Shown here: one piece after another, positions 34,411 through 47,179 of the stretch
Position numbering within the stretch: the first letter of the stretch is position 1
Layout of the letters: the number at the start of each line of letters is the position of its first letter
Assembly: GCA_020055645.1 (NCBI GenBank)
Contig: CM034546.1
Span: 124,889,875-124,953,874 of the forward strand
DNA length: 64,000 nucleotides
DNA from: Tomocerus qinae
Taxonomy: Eukaryota > Arthropoda > Collembola > Entomobryomorpha > Tomoceridae
Direction: 5' to 3'
The notes under the pieces: model-generated
Seen by the model: only the letters and a program-made list of their open reading frames with translations
The model's database searches: none
What the model was told of the DNA's origin: nothing
Position numbers and translations under genes: made by a program

Positions 34411-34743
34411 TCAAACGTTCACTGGAGCTTGCTCTGGAGGATTCGGCTTCAGAATTGATGACGACGCTTTGCAATCACAGAAACGCATGTAAAGTCCTGT
34501 GAAGCAGACGATAACTGCCAAAAACAAATAAGTCACATTTAAATACACTAATTACAATTAAATTTCTATTTTAAAAACACATTATTGAATATTGTGTACA
34601 GAAAAAGCTTTTTCTCTTGATATTATTATCACTTTTAGATCTTTTTTATACACAAATTCAATAAAATTAAAAAATTGCTTACTGAAAATGGCGCTGAGAA
34701 GAATTATGAGAACTGTGATTGTGTAGGCAGAATCTAAATCCAT
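34411..34743 (-). CDS. Small single-span membrane protein (54 aa)
   Basis: Two exons (34683-34743 and 34411-34514, phase 1, GT-AG) encode a 54-residue protein. It begins MDLDSAYT, continues with a strongly hydrophobic stretch of about 25 residues (TVLIILLSAIFSIIVCFTGL), then YMRFCDCK and a proline-rich tail ending QAPVNV. The N-terminal acidic residues and the basic, cysteine-containing exit of the span suggest one transmembrane helix with a palmitoylatable juxtamembrane CDC. I do not recognise the family. The exact splice phase and clean reading frame support it as a real small gene. Upstream non-coding exons may exist. Confidence 0.55.
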
Positions 34744-37118
34744 TTTTGGAAGATTTTAGTTTCGCTGATGTCTTTTCGTTGTGGCTTATTTATGAATTTC
34801 TATTCTTAGCCAACCTTGTCTTTAAATTTCATGTCTATTACGACGATATGCTACGGTTCTAGCTTCAGCAGTACACATCTAAAAGCAGCTCGCACTGTAA
34901 ATAACAAAAACATTTTTACATCAGGTACTACTATAAAAATAAAGTGCAATTTACATTGTTAACTTGATTTCATACAAAACTATATAGTGCAGATATTTAC
35001 TATTACACACACAGCACTTTATACCAAACTTATACTAAGGTGAGGCAAAGTGAGACGAAAAAGTCTCTTTTCTGTCTGTATGTAACTTTCCTGCTCTTCG
35101 TGTAGTAGTAGTAGTAAATGTATTAAACACTGTAACAATACTGCAAACTATTTTCCCATTTATCCCACTGTGATTAAATAAATATTTCCATTTTTTCCAT
35201 GTAATAAATCCCTATTTTCCGATTTTAATCAATTCAGAAACAAAAATTCTAAAGGAAATAACTATTTAAAAATTATTTTTAAGGCTGCAGTGGTAAAATT
35301 TCTAAAAATCTCATTTGCCTGTAAGTACTTTTTAAGTTTAGGAATATTTACAATTATTTAGTGATAAAAATGGAACAGAAATAGGGGAGAAATGTATCAA
35401 TAAGTATTTGCACGGACTGTATTTCAATTTGAGGAATGGAATTCAGGTAGAGTTTTATGGCGATGTAGATAAAAGTTATAGAAGTAGTATAACATAGAAA
35501 GATGTTGTAGTGGATTAGATATGAACATGCAATAGTAACTTTATAAGTACGCAATAAAAAGTGAGATTGTTGAAATGACACCTGAATATCATTGAAGGTA
35601 TTTATAAGTAGTAGGATTAGAGATGTAATGGTATAAGTTATGTGAATTAAGGGAGCAGAATGGTTCTTATAGAGTTATTTGATGACTAGAATGCGTAGTA
35701 CTTAAGAGAAAGAGTTTTTGAGAGAGAGAGATGAAGAATTCCGATGCGCAAGATGCGAGGACTTATAAGAAACACGTTAGAGAAGTATTGTGGAGCACAA
35801 AGCCAGACACTTTCTGTCGGCTATGCAAAAATCGATTGCCGCATGCATGCAAGGTGACTGTTTAATCAATAAATTCCCCTCTATAACCTTTGACTTATGA
35901 AAGTGCATGTACAAAAAATCCCGGATGACAATCTCTCTCTGTGCATGTAATTGTTCTAAAGACTAATAAACGCAACGCTATACTCAACTAGTAGTAGTAG
36001 TGCACTTTTGTTTAATATTGAATTAGGAACCAAAAGAGTCTCACTCACCGAGAAGTGTTTGTCGATCAGAGTATTCCTGCAGACGGTCACTACAAGACTG
36101 AACCAAAACTCTTCGGTTTCATACGGTAATGGACGAGAGCCTTATTCAGGGATTCTACCTCTAAATCTCGGCAAAAGTCGTGTCTACACTCCATACATGC
36201 TAAATCCAACTCATGCGTTTAACTATATACAAATCCACAACAAATTCAATAAACCTATCCATCTCTTTTACTTATTAAATACAAAAAACCTCCTTCTCCT
36301 GTCATCTCCCCTACTAAACGGACCAACTTGTCTCACAAAGACGATTCATCCCAAAATTATATGATCTATACAATTAAAATTAAATCTCCTATCAATATTT
36401 TTACATATTATCTATAAATCGGGACAGATAACAATTTATAACAACTGGATAAATTAATTTTCTTACCATGCCGCGAATAAAATTTTTTAAATCGAGATTA
36501 ATTTTTAATTTACTTAATTAGTTTCCAATTTTTTAATGACATTTTTGTATTTTAGATTTTAGGAATACATTTCTTACAATTAATTAAAAACTGCAAGATA
36601 TTTAATTTCCATTGAAGAAATCCTTCACAAAGCTGAACTTTACAATTTTTTATTGTCTTAGTACATTTATTACCAACAGATATCCAAGAACCGAGTTTAA
36701 CATGAAAACCTGATGCAGATAGGTTCAAAGTTTGAAATTAAAAGGCCTTTTCTACTAATACTTGCTTATTACTTCGTCTCATTTAAATAGATAAGTTTTG
36801 TACGTACACTAAGTACTTTGCGGTTTAATTTATATTTCCTTCGTTGGTTTAAACTTAAACTGTCATTGTTTATTTATGGTGGTTTTGTGGAAATAACGGC
36901 ATTTTATTATGCTAAAAAAGATATCAATGCTTAAAGCTTTTTAATTTTGTACATACCTATTTATTTCAAGTAAAGTCAAGTAACGGTGTACAATAAGCAA
37001 TAGCTTGACAATTCCTAATGCTTACAAATATTATTTAAATGCTGATTTGAATGTGTATTTCTTATGCACTTTCTCTTGTAAACAAATGCTTATCAATTTA
37101 AGACAATTTAATTAATCG
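34744..37118. other. Gene-free interval
   Basis: AT-rich DNA with short (gta) runs near 35103 and 35990. The open frames 35354-35581 (minus) and 36008-36364 (plus) lack domain signatures and splice partners. Nothing else supported. Confidence 0.45.
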
Positions 37119-37687
37119 TTATGTAGGGTCTGGGGATGCATAAGTTTCCTTTGGTCGGACATTCATGTTATATTTGGTCTCCTCTATAAGTTTACCGATT
37201 ACCAAAATAAAGTAGAGCGAAATTAAGATTCGTATTATTTCCACAACAGGCATTTCCCAACTACGAGCTAACAATGTCTTTGTAGTAGCAATTCCAATTA
37301 AGGTCAATATATTAACGATTTGTATAAAGACACAGAGTTTCATAAGGCCAACAGATTTCTGTCACAAATTAATAATTATAAATTAGCCCTTGCAAATCCA
37401 TTTTAATCTTAATTAAATTTTTTACAAGCATATTATTTTAATTCGCATATTATTTGCAATTTAATTTCAAGTATTTATGAATTCAAGTCGAAACATTCAT
37501 TCATTTAACGTAAGTCGTAAAATATAGGATTTAGCAATGGAAAGCCTATTGTACCTATGAATAATAAAAATTACCTTCCAAATCCCTGCTAGTAGCATAA
37601 TTGCTGCAACTACGGCCATTAGAGACACAAAAACTAAGAAACTGTAGATGATTGTCCATTTCGTCTTGTGAAAACCAAATTGGTTTT
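37119..37687 (-). CDS. 3' part of a multi-span membrane protein (partial)
   Basis: Two exons (37575-37687 and 37119-37358) join in phase. They encode at least three hydrophobic spans: IIYSFLVFVSLMAVVAAIML, then LMKLCVFIQIVNILTLIGIA, then IIRILISLYFILVIGKLI. These are followed by a cytosol-like tail ending YASPDPT. The first exon must be preceded by an exon ending in phase 1; I could not locate it. The size and pattern resemble the four-span small proteins common in insects (DUF4728/LAPTM-like), with W-K/R borders between spans 2 and 3, but there is no decisive motif. Confidence 0.55.
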
Positions 37688-40600
37688 CTAAAGTTACAAA
37701 ATTTTAATCATTATAGGTTACATATAAACATTGTATGATATCTATTTAAGGGATCAAGGTGAATCAACCTCAACCATTTGTTTATCATTCTGAATACAGA
37801 TTGAACAGATTGATATAGGGAAAGAAATCTTAAACTTAGTGTAAGGTATTGGGTAACAGAAAAGGAAGGTAAATATTTTAAGTTCAAATAAGCCATGGTT
37901 GAGAAGATTTGTAAGGGGTTATCAAAGATTTAGCCAAGGAGACTTATATTTCCCCCAGGGGACTCTTTTACCAAATAGGAAAAGCAATGCAAGGCAATGG
38001 TTGGATGAAACACCTTGATCTATAATTTACCATATTCTAGCAATATTCTGTCCGTCTCGGTAGGTTCGTATCGCGTTGAATTGGAAAGGCCTTCTACAAG
38101 TGTAGATGAGTTGGATTGAAAATTTATAACTGTATCCAGCAGGTAGCTATATTTTACTAAAGAGGCAAACCATCCAATCTGGTAGACAGGCAATAGGCAT
38201 ACAAAAAAGATTTGTAAACCAATATTTTAAATAGAGATCATAAATAGTAGTAAATGAATTAAACTCAATAAGCATTTATAGGCTTACAATTTACTGAAGA
38301 ACATTCGGAAGCTCAGAATAATTTTTAGTAATTATCAGCATTTGACATTTCTTCAATCAAAAAACGAGAAAAAATCTGTTGAGAAAATATAAAAATGATA
38401 CACGTGGCAGAATTTTAATTGTAACCAAACTGACGGCTGTTATTACTTTGCATGCTTTATTTTAGATACAAAATTCGCAGCAGCACGCAACCTTATAGTT
38501 AGAAATGATGCATATACCTTCTAAGTACATACAATACATGCATAAAGTAGAAAAAGTACTCCATGTGCACAAATACAGAATAATTCATGAATTAAACATA
38601 AAAATCAATAATTTTATGTTAGGTACCAGTTGAAAAATGGCTATGACAATCCCTCCTGTGCGGAGTGAGCAGCAGCAACAAAGATTCATTTCTGAACTAC
38701 AGAAAATTAAAAACTATTCAATTGTTGTGTTTAATTGATATTTAATTCACAAACCAAGCTATTAAAGCTTTTATAAAAACATTGTTGACTCGAGTAGTGG
38801 ATGTGGGAAGGTAAACTAAATATTCTGCCCTGTCACTCAACACAACTCAGCGATTGATTATATTCTAACTACTAAATAAGTCTACTATATTTGTACTAAG
38901 GACTTCGGGAGTAGTGGATTAGTATGTAAATGATGTAGCTGTTCTAAAATTAGTAATTAGTAAACACCATGTCTAATAATTTCTGTCATTTTTGGCAAAC
39001 CTTAAATGTAAATTCTTATTGATGTCTAAAATATATTTCTCCCCAGCTGCTGAATAAAAAACTATGATTATGCTTCTATTCTCAAACAATATATTTCAAT
39101 TGAACCCGGAAAGCTTCATATAGTTTCAGATAGAGTTCCAATGAAATGTTTTGCCATTTAACAGAAAGGCGAGAACGAATATTGATTGAACATGATGTGT
39201 ATAATTTGCATGCAAGTTACAGTTACGTTGGAACTTTTCGGCTTTTTTACATACAATGTGTTGCTCATAGCATATACTGATATACCTTAGCATTTTTAAC
39301 CAGTAATTTAAAGTTTAAACATGCGATCCTTAAACCAAGTTTGTTTCTTGGAAGTATACTGTAGAAACCTAATTAACGTATTGATACAGACTTTTAGTCT
39401 ATAGGACATAGAGGAGCTCTGGCTGGGGCAAACTACGAATTTACATTTATTATTACGTATTTATTACCGATACTCATTTATTATTTAATTTCTAACTCTA
39501 TTCCTTTGGCCTATCGAGCTCGATCGAATTTTATTCCTGGGACTCTCGCCCTCTTGAAATGCTTTAGAGAGGAATGTTGTTTTGATTAAAATACATACGA
39601 TGTGGCTTTTAGTAGGTAACTGAACCTTTTCATAACTCCGCATTCGATGTCAAGGAGCTTTACTAATATACTTCCTACTTTTACTATTATATTACAACAT
39701 TCTCAAATAAAAAGTTTACACGTGCATTTAAAGGTCCAATAATACTGTCGTAAATAAAACTGTTCTTACCTAAGCACAAAATGTATGAATAATTTGTTAG
39801 TGTATGAACAATAATAAATGTATCAATAGTTATTATATAAATGTATGCTTAATAGTCGTAAAGTCGAAGAGCAATTAAGCACGTAAATAAAATTGACAAT
39901 AAACTGCTAGGCTTAGTGTAGTACATACTTCGATACGTATACCTGTAGAATGTCACATGGCAGTACTACAAGCGACATTCTAATATGCCCAATCAAATTA
40001 AGGTCACACAAGGTACAATTTTCTCTAAATGCATAAACAGTCATCATTATTGACAAAGTCATTATTGACTGTCAAAAATACTTTTAAACTATTCCATATT
40101 TTAAACATATTTTCCATCGTTATAAGGCCATTCGAAAAACTTTGATGCCTCAGAAATGGTAATAAGGATTAGGAATTAAAAATAAATAAGTCTGTCTACT
40201 CTAAACTGGATCAATACATCAAACATGACAAACCACGTATGTATATGCATGTTAACGAAATGTAAGGAGCTTTCATTGATTTTACATTAAACAAACAATG
40301 TGTACAGATATTATTTATTTATCTACGATTGTACAAAATGCGATATTAGTTTGTATTTGATTGAATATAGTAACTGTGTTAATGGTAACGTGATAACTAT
40401 GTTTGACTACTTATACTAAATACATAGAGATGAGTCGTTATTTGACTATTGGACGAGATATACAGTTTATGTGCGAACAGCGAGCGAAAATCGATATACA
40501 ACTAAAATATTAATAAGCGAACGAGACCGTAAAGCTAGTGCTGCGTAAACAATTGCACAATAGTATAATACTTATTAGACACAAATGGTACATGTACTTA

Positions 40601-41313
40601 GGAGATTAGTTTATGCTTCATCTACAGTAAATTATCTTAACATATTTTACGAACATCAGATGGATTAACTATTATTATAACATACCTTCTAAAACTCACG
40701 ATATTGAACTTGTTTACACAATCACACTGTCTATTCTAGTAAAGGTCGCTGGATACATACTGATTAGACATTTTTTCTTAGCTTTTAACACAGACTTCTA
40801 CTAATTACTAATTCATTATTAGATAAATCCATTTCAACAAACTCAATACACAATAGTTAAATAAACCTATACAATCTATTCAATCATTTATGTATATGAA
40901 AATTGATGAAGCAATAATACAGCTGCTTTAATTTATGAAATAATTAGCAATATTAATGTAACTGGATAATAGTAACAAAGTAACTGCTAAATTATTAACT
41001 AGATTAAGTTCGAAAATTGAACGAAGATCTTTTGTATTTCTAATTTAGAGATTTTACGTTGTTGTATTAAATGTAAGGTATCTTAAATACGTTTTCCTGC
41101 TCTGCTTGATATCTTAATGCTTATAATTTTTTGTCTATATATCTGGATACTTTGTGTGATATTTAATAAAATCTATCTCCAAACTTGTTCACATATATAA
41201 TATTCCTCTCTAGGTTAATATTAATTGTACTTTGACAATAACTTTAGCATGTATATGTGTGTAGGCATTGCAAATTCATTTTCCGACTAAATACTTTTCC
41301 TTATTATTAATCA
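37688..41313. other. Gene-free interval (3.6 kb)
   Basis: AT-rich DNA. It may contain distal 5' exons of the membrane-protein gene at 37119-37687 and the 3' UTR of the zinc-finger gene ending at 41314, but I cannot point to any exon. No repeats with clear ends were seen. Confidence 0.45.
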
Positions 41314-43643
41314 CTAATCACTCTGGACAAAGCCACTTTGTACCCAAAGTCCAGAAGGGTTAGCTTGATCATGATGAGATCTGTCACTTATTAATTGCAG
41401 TACTTGTTCGAATGGAATATCGGGACGAACTTCAGTGGCATGCTTCCTCTTCACATGCAATTTTAGGGTATGTCGATTAGAACAAACATGACTACAATTC
41501 GGACATCTGCTTTCATCAGCGATTTCAACATGTTCTTGTAAATGGTTGCTCAAAATTGTCGAATTTCTTGCACTGAATCCACAATAAATGCATACAAATG
41601 AGAACTGCTTTTTTGTTGACGAACCGGCAGTTGACTTGTTTTGTTTTGTTTTTCTAGGAGTAGAATTCCAATTTGCAGGTGCGGATGCTGCTGCCGGTGC
41701 AATGCAATTTTTCTGCCTTGAATGATTTTTTAAATGATTCAATTGTACAAAAGTAGCTCCACAATTATTGCATTGGTGAGGTCGATCTGCTTCATGCATT
41801 GAAATATGCCGCTCTAAGTTTGCTTTGTTCAAAAAAATCTTGCTGCAATTTGGATAGGTGCATGTAAATGAATCTGTTACACTTTCCATCTGCACATCAG
41901 GATAATTTGAATATTCAACTTGTAATTGGGGCATCTCTCCAAAAGTTTTTTCCGGTTCAGTTGTCTTTGCTGGAACTGTTGGAATTGGAAAATTTCCCAG
42001 TCCTGGGCATGTTTCTTTATGTTTAACATAATTGCGTTGATAAGTGAAGCTTCTATTACATTTTCCGCATCGGCTACGGGTTCTAATTTTACTACCTTCA
42101 CTGAAACGAAAACGCCTTTTCTTCCTGGGTTTCTTCACTGGAGAGACAGAACTTTCATTTTCAATCTCGACATCTTCAATTATAACTTCCTCGGCTTCGT
42201 TTTCGCTTACATGATCATGATTAGCGGCCGGAGGCAACTCTTCTATGGATGTCCCAGCTGGCAAAACAATGTCACTCACACTATTTATTACCAGCTGTTT
42301 ATCGATAAATATTCTGGTCTTGGTGACAGTCGGTTGCTGATTGGCTTCCACAGCTGCGTTTTCCGAAGTAATTTGCTTTTTAGAATGAATAGCCCTCTCT
42401 GGAGGCAAACCTTAAAAATATTTTTTTAATTATCATCCTGTATAAATAAAATCAACATTAATTTAAATAGATAATCTACTAATAATTTTGTCATTGTAAA
42501 AAGTACTGCTTAAATCACAAACACTAAGGAAAAAGCAAAATTGTAAGTTCTGAAATTTTTTAAAGCAGCCTATAATATAAAATGATACAGAAATTCAAAA
42601 AAAAACGAATCAAAAATTTTCGCACTCACAAAATGCGTGTTTAATTACAATATTATTTTATATTGATGAAAAAACTGACTTCCTGACATCCGACGAGCCA
42701 AATCCGGTTGACCCCCATTTGAACCACTTTGATTTGTACTGGAAACATCCTCAGGGCGATTAAGTGTAGTGGTTTCTACGATACGTGGACCTTGTTTCTC
42801 ATTTTCAGAAGAATATCTAGGTTCATCAGAGGCACTGACCATGTAACAATCATCTACTTCAGTAACTGGTCGTCTGCCTTTAATGACTATGGTGGTTTTA
42901 CCAGCATCGACACAAAGTGAAGTCTTGCGTAATGCATAAGTTGAGTTTCTACTTAATGTTTTCTTTTTCAATGCGTCTCTGCACTCAAAAGCTTGTATTA
43001 AAAAGGCATCAAGGAATTCAACGGATTCTGCTTCATTATTGTTAAAACTATTTCCCAAATCGCAAATTTTGTCAATACTAACAAAGCAGCTTGGGCAAAA
43101 TGGCAAAATTTCTCTTTCAGGAATTGTATTCCAGTCGAATCCTCCACTGTTTGTAATGAAATCTGAATACAGATGTAGCTTACATTGTTCCAAAATGTTT
43201 TTCTTTACTTCATAGGGCAACTGATGGTTTTGACACTCATTTGGATAGAAATTATAGCAAGAAACACAATTTTGCTGGTCAAGGATTTCCATTTTGACTC
43301 CTGTATTAGCCCAACTCAAAATTACACCTTTATGCTTCATTTGTTTTCTGCTTTTCAGTGCCTTCACCATTAACCGTTGAACGCAGGCTTTAATATCGGA
43401 TTGGATCTTCTCGCTATCTTCATGATATTTTATTATTCCCTCGATTGATTCCAAGCATTGGGCGCAAAAGGGTAGGTATTCGTCAGTGGAAACAGAATTC
43501 CAATCTACTCCAAGTTCAGAAACCAAGTGTAAGGAACACGTCAGCAGTATCTGTTTCCTGTAGCTTGTGTCATTTGGTTGACCTTCGTCTTCGTATGCTT
43601 TGAGACAAATATGGCATCGTTGACCAATGCAGTTCCACATCAT
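41314..43643 (-). CDS. ZAD-type C2H2 zinc-finger transcription factor
   Basis: Two exons (42680-43643 and 41314-42410, phase 1) give about 686 residues. Exon 1 holds two successive zinc-finger-associated-domain-like blocks: CHICLKAYE ... FCAQCLESI near the N-terminus, then CVSCYNFYPNE ... FCPSCFVSI about 120 residues later. A low-complexity linker follows. Exon 2 has an acidic region, a basic KKPRKKRRFRF tract (likely nuclear localisation signal), and five C2H2-like fingers: CGKCNRSF (C2HC type), CTYPNCSKIF, CNNCGATF, CIYCGFSA and CPNCSHVC. ZAD domains dimerise insect zinc-finger factors that bind DNA, and the family is expanded in insects. Start: the ATG pair just before WNCIGQRC; an earlier in-frame ATG lies before a possible 5' UTR splice acceptor. 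Confidence 0.82.
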
Positions 43644-44707
43644 GGACCCTACATACATAAAATAGTTTTCTTGTCATAAAATATTCTCATCCATACCAAT
43701 AACTGAACAAAAATCCTGGCTAAATTCTCAATAGAAAAGATTCGAAATTGTATTGAACTGCACAACATTTGAAATTCTAATAAAACAGTATATAGTTAAT
43801 AATATAGTCAACAGTAGACAAACCACAGGGAATAAGATTATTGTACAAAATAGTTTTTTTCAAATAAATTCATTTTACAAGAAATACGGACATTTGAAGA
43901 ATTCCTCCATTCCTCGTAAAGACAAAAGAGAGTGAAAGTATATAAGAGTGGCCATCAATAGCTGATAGCACAAAGAAAACAACTTCCAAAAGAAAATGTA
44001 ATGTCAACTGTACCTGGCAATAAAGACAAATGGTGAATGGTGGGATGATAAAGATGAGCCAAAACAAAACAGATGTTGTTGTTTTATACTCTTTCCCTCT
44101 CGTTTCCACTGCACGCACTGCCACAAAATCCCTCCCGCAAAGCAATACGTAAATAAATATTGCACAAGTATAATGTCAAATCATATCTGGCCCTAGTTAT
44201 ATGGATTTTCTCAGGTTAATAGAATAACAGCTAATTAACGATTTCCGAGGCTAGGGCATTTAACTATTTCTGTATCTGAATTAGTAAACAAAAACAAGTA
44301 GAATAGAGCTCTCTTCTTTTTGAACAGCTATGAATGCAAACGAATACAATTCTCTGCCTACGATCAAGACTGAACTGAACCGCTGCGCTGCTGCTAAGTT
44401 CACTCTCTCACTCTCACTCACTCGCATATTTATAATCTGAAAATCTCATATCGCACGCACCCACACAGCCTTAGCCTACTTGTAGACGTAGACTGTGTAG
44501 ACGTAGACTGCTTCTGCTCGGAACACGCAAAGGAATACTACGTATAGATAGCTCAGTTATCATCAGTTTACATAAATAAAATATTAGTAACATCGTCATA
44601 ATCATATCATGAGTCATAAAATACTTTATAGCTCTCTATTTCATACGGATAGATTAGAGTGTATTACCAATAAGAGGCAATAACGGTAAATGAGTAGTCG
44701 AGTAGTC
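43644..44707. other. Upstream region of the ZAD zinc-finger gene
   Basis: No gene supported. Open frames at 43753-43935 and 43870-44145 have no recognisable content. The stretch at 44395-44430 is rich in ctcactctc, as often found in insect promoters, but I would not assign it. Confidence 0.4.
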
Positions 44708-45561
44708 CGGCTGGATTTAGGCAGCGGGTTCTCGTTTCCTCCGTTTCCCCAAGTTTGGCCATTTAACCTATTACCTTAATTTATTTCCTCGTTGATCCCG
44801 TTGCCCAAATTGATTCTAATACTGTTGTACCTAATCTATTGAATTCGTTGCCCCAATATATTGCATTCGTGGTTGAAGTAAGACACAGGCAGGTTGTAGA
44901 GGAGGGTGAGGAAGTGGTCATTTAAAAGCAGCTATTAAAGGTTTTAAAGGTGTATATGTTACCGGAAATTTGTACAAACCGGATATACGTGAAATGCCTT
45001 GGATATATGTATTTGCAAAAACCAAAGCTTTGAATTGTAACAAACCTAACTTAATTAAACCAACTTTCAGACTGTCAAATATTATACTTGTATGTAAATT
45101 TCATTGATTTAGGTTTGTTATAAATCATTGGTTTTTGAAAATACATATATCCTGGCATTTTACATATATCAGGTCTGTACACATTTACTGTAACATATAC
45201 ACATTTAAAACCCATAATAGCTGCTTTTAAATGACCACCTCTTCACATTCACTCTCCTCCTCACCCTCACCCGTCCCTTCAACCTGTGTCTTACTTCAAC
45301 CGCATTCGTTGCCCCCGTTTCCCTAAGCGTAGTAAGAAGCAGAACATGTGCTTGTGAGCTATATTGGGGGCAACGAATACAATATATTGGGGCAACGAAT
45401 TTAATAGATTAGGGAGACACATTAGAAACACTTGGGGCAATGTGGAACATATATTAAGGTAATAATAGGTTAAGTGGCCAAATTTTGGGCAACGGGGGAA
45501 GGAGAAACGGAGGTAACGGGGGCAATTGGGGAAACGAGATCCCGCTGCCTAAATCCAGCCG
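44708..45561. mobile_element. 854-bp near-palindromic foldback MITE
   Basis: The left end cggctggatttaggcagcgg is exactly mirrored at the right end, and the mirror continues with gaps through the whole element. Examples are cattcgttgcccc motifs, gaagtaagacacagg, gtggtcatttaaaagcagct and ggtttgttataaat-type sequence on both arms, meeting around 45080. So almost the entire element is two inverted half-copies of about 420 bp. No ORF. No convincing target duplication at the ends as I placed them, so the superfamily is unknown. A transcript through it would fold into a long hairpin. Confidence 0.8.
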
Positions 45562-46892
45562 CATTATCAGTTTTCCAGAGTCGACTTTTTGAAGCCTCAA
45601 AAATTTAATTAGAATTCAATTCAACAGAAATCAATTGGAATTCAAGGCGCAAGCTTCACCTTTTACGTTTATACTAGAGTCATAATATTATAGTGCTAGG
45701 CCATTACTGCTGAATTTCAAAATGTTTTATAGTTTTTACTGAGAATTAAAGTTAAGAGTTAACACTTCTGAAATTTTATTTCATAAGTGCTAACTCTTAA
45801 CTTTGTTGTTTTTAACAGTTATAAGTTAATTATTATGAGTAATAAATTACTTTGATTAAAATATCACTAATTTTTGAATCAATTTTTAAATTTATTCAAA
45901 GTTTTTCACCATTCTGTCATAAAAAGCGATGCGATAGGACATTTAAAATTCTGGACAAGAAGTTATATGAAACAAATTGTATAAATTAATAGAATAGTTA
46001 GTAAGTAGTAAATTGTTTATGTGAGCCGAGTACGAATAAGAGAGACTTATTGTATAAAGTACTTCTAACTGCATCCCGTCATTTAGAATAAATATCGCAT
46101 AGCCCCAAAATTGCCCTAAAAATTTATGGTGAGTGTATGCTTAGAATTCCTAACCGAATTAAGGGCACTACGAGCATGCTAACAGTCAATAACATTAATA
46201 GGCATTAAAATATATGTAGTAAATTTAATAATTATAATTTATTTATAATTCTGTGTTTTAGTACATCTAGTAGGCAAAGAGAAGATTAATTTTGCCTTAA
46301 TTTCACCATCACAATGAGTTGTATGGATAGATTTTAATAAATTAATTACAATTTATGGTTATGATTGTGTCATTGTGTCTCAAAAAGCTGGTGAAACATT
46401 GATTGACTTCCTGATGTCAAGAGGGTGGCGCGCCCCATCCTTAGATTATGATAAAATCGGTTCGGTTCGTAGGGTAGGGTGGGTGGGACACCCCATCCTA
46501 CGATGATAGCTTTTAGTCATGTCGATGCAACAAACTGTCATCTTCTACCGAACAGAAACAATTGTGAAGGATAATTTTGATATTGGGACGGTGTTTTAAC
46601 CCTGCCATGTCAAATCTATTAACGCAGCGGCCTCTCCAACTACACTTAGCACTGTCAATTCAGGAAAATTTTGACACTCACTTCCAAAGATGTCTTCTGA
46701 GATAGATAAATCCTCAATCTAAGCAAACAAGTAGTTATAAAATGTTTAAATGCTTATGAATGTAAATAATGTACAAGCCTTACGTATGGAATTTTCAAAA
46801 TTCAAAGTTTGGTCAAAGGGGTTATAATTCTTTTTAAATTCGTCGATATTTCGGGACATTCGTTTCTTGCTCCAGAGTGTACTTCAGCTGGC
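45562..46892. other. Gene-free interval
   Basis: AT-rich DNA without coding signal. A short direct imitation, gcccatcctta / gaccatccta near 46431-46502, is present but not a clear repeat. The plus frame 46809-46997 is carried by the MITE and rejected. Confidence 0.45.
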
Positions 46893-46900
46893 TGGATCGA

Positions 46901-47075
46901 CAGGGCCGCAGCGAGGGGGGGGGCACCGGGGCACGTGCCCCCCCCGAAATCGAGAAAAATAAAGAAATTTTTGTCTAAAATCGCAAAAAATCGCTAAAAT
47001 TTTCGCGCTTCGCGCGAAAATTAGCTAATTTTTTCTTGGTGCCCCTCCCGAAATTTTTTTCTGGCTGCGGCCCTG
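46901..47075. mobile_element. hAT-type MITE (175 bp) with 8-bp target duplication
   Basis: Inverted ends cagggccgcagc / gctgcggccctg with exact 8-bp direct repeats TGGATCGA at 46893-46900 and 47076-47083. The interior has a G tract / C tract hairpin (gggggggggcaccgg ... gtgcccccccc), then cgaaatcgagaaaaataaag. An internal palindrome, ttttcgcgcttcgcgcgaaaa, follows. The G/C hairpin plus gaaatc(g/t)gagaaaaa motif links it to the MITE at 13405-13573. Confidence 0.9.
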
Positions 47076-47179
47076 TGGATCGAGAATCGAGATCCAAAAC
47101 TTCCAGATCTGTAGTAGACAAAAATTAAATCATCCATCATGTACCATGAAATTATCACAAAATCTAAACCGTATCCATA

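Noticed and set aside
35040..36065. Possible pair of inverted ends (gtgag...gagac near 35040 and gagtctcactcac near 36040) around gta runs
   Set aside because: Similarity is short and interrupted, with no target duplication; I could not define an element.
36008..36364. Plus-strand frame of 118 codons
   Set aside because: No domain, no splice partner and AT-driven composition; not distinguishable from chance.
43870..44145. Minus-strand frame of 91 codons upstream of the zinc-finger gene
   Set aside because: No recognisable content; the real gene start lies at 43643 with a plausible 5' UTR acceptor.
46809..46997. Plus-strand frame with a glycine/proline-rich stretch
   Set aside because: It is produced by the G/C tracts of the MITE at 46901-47075.
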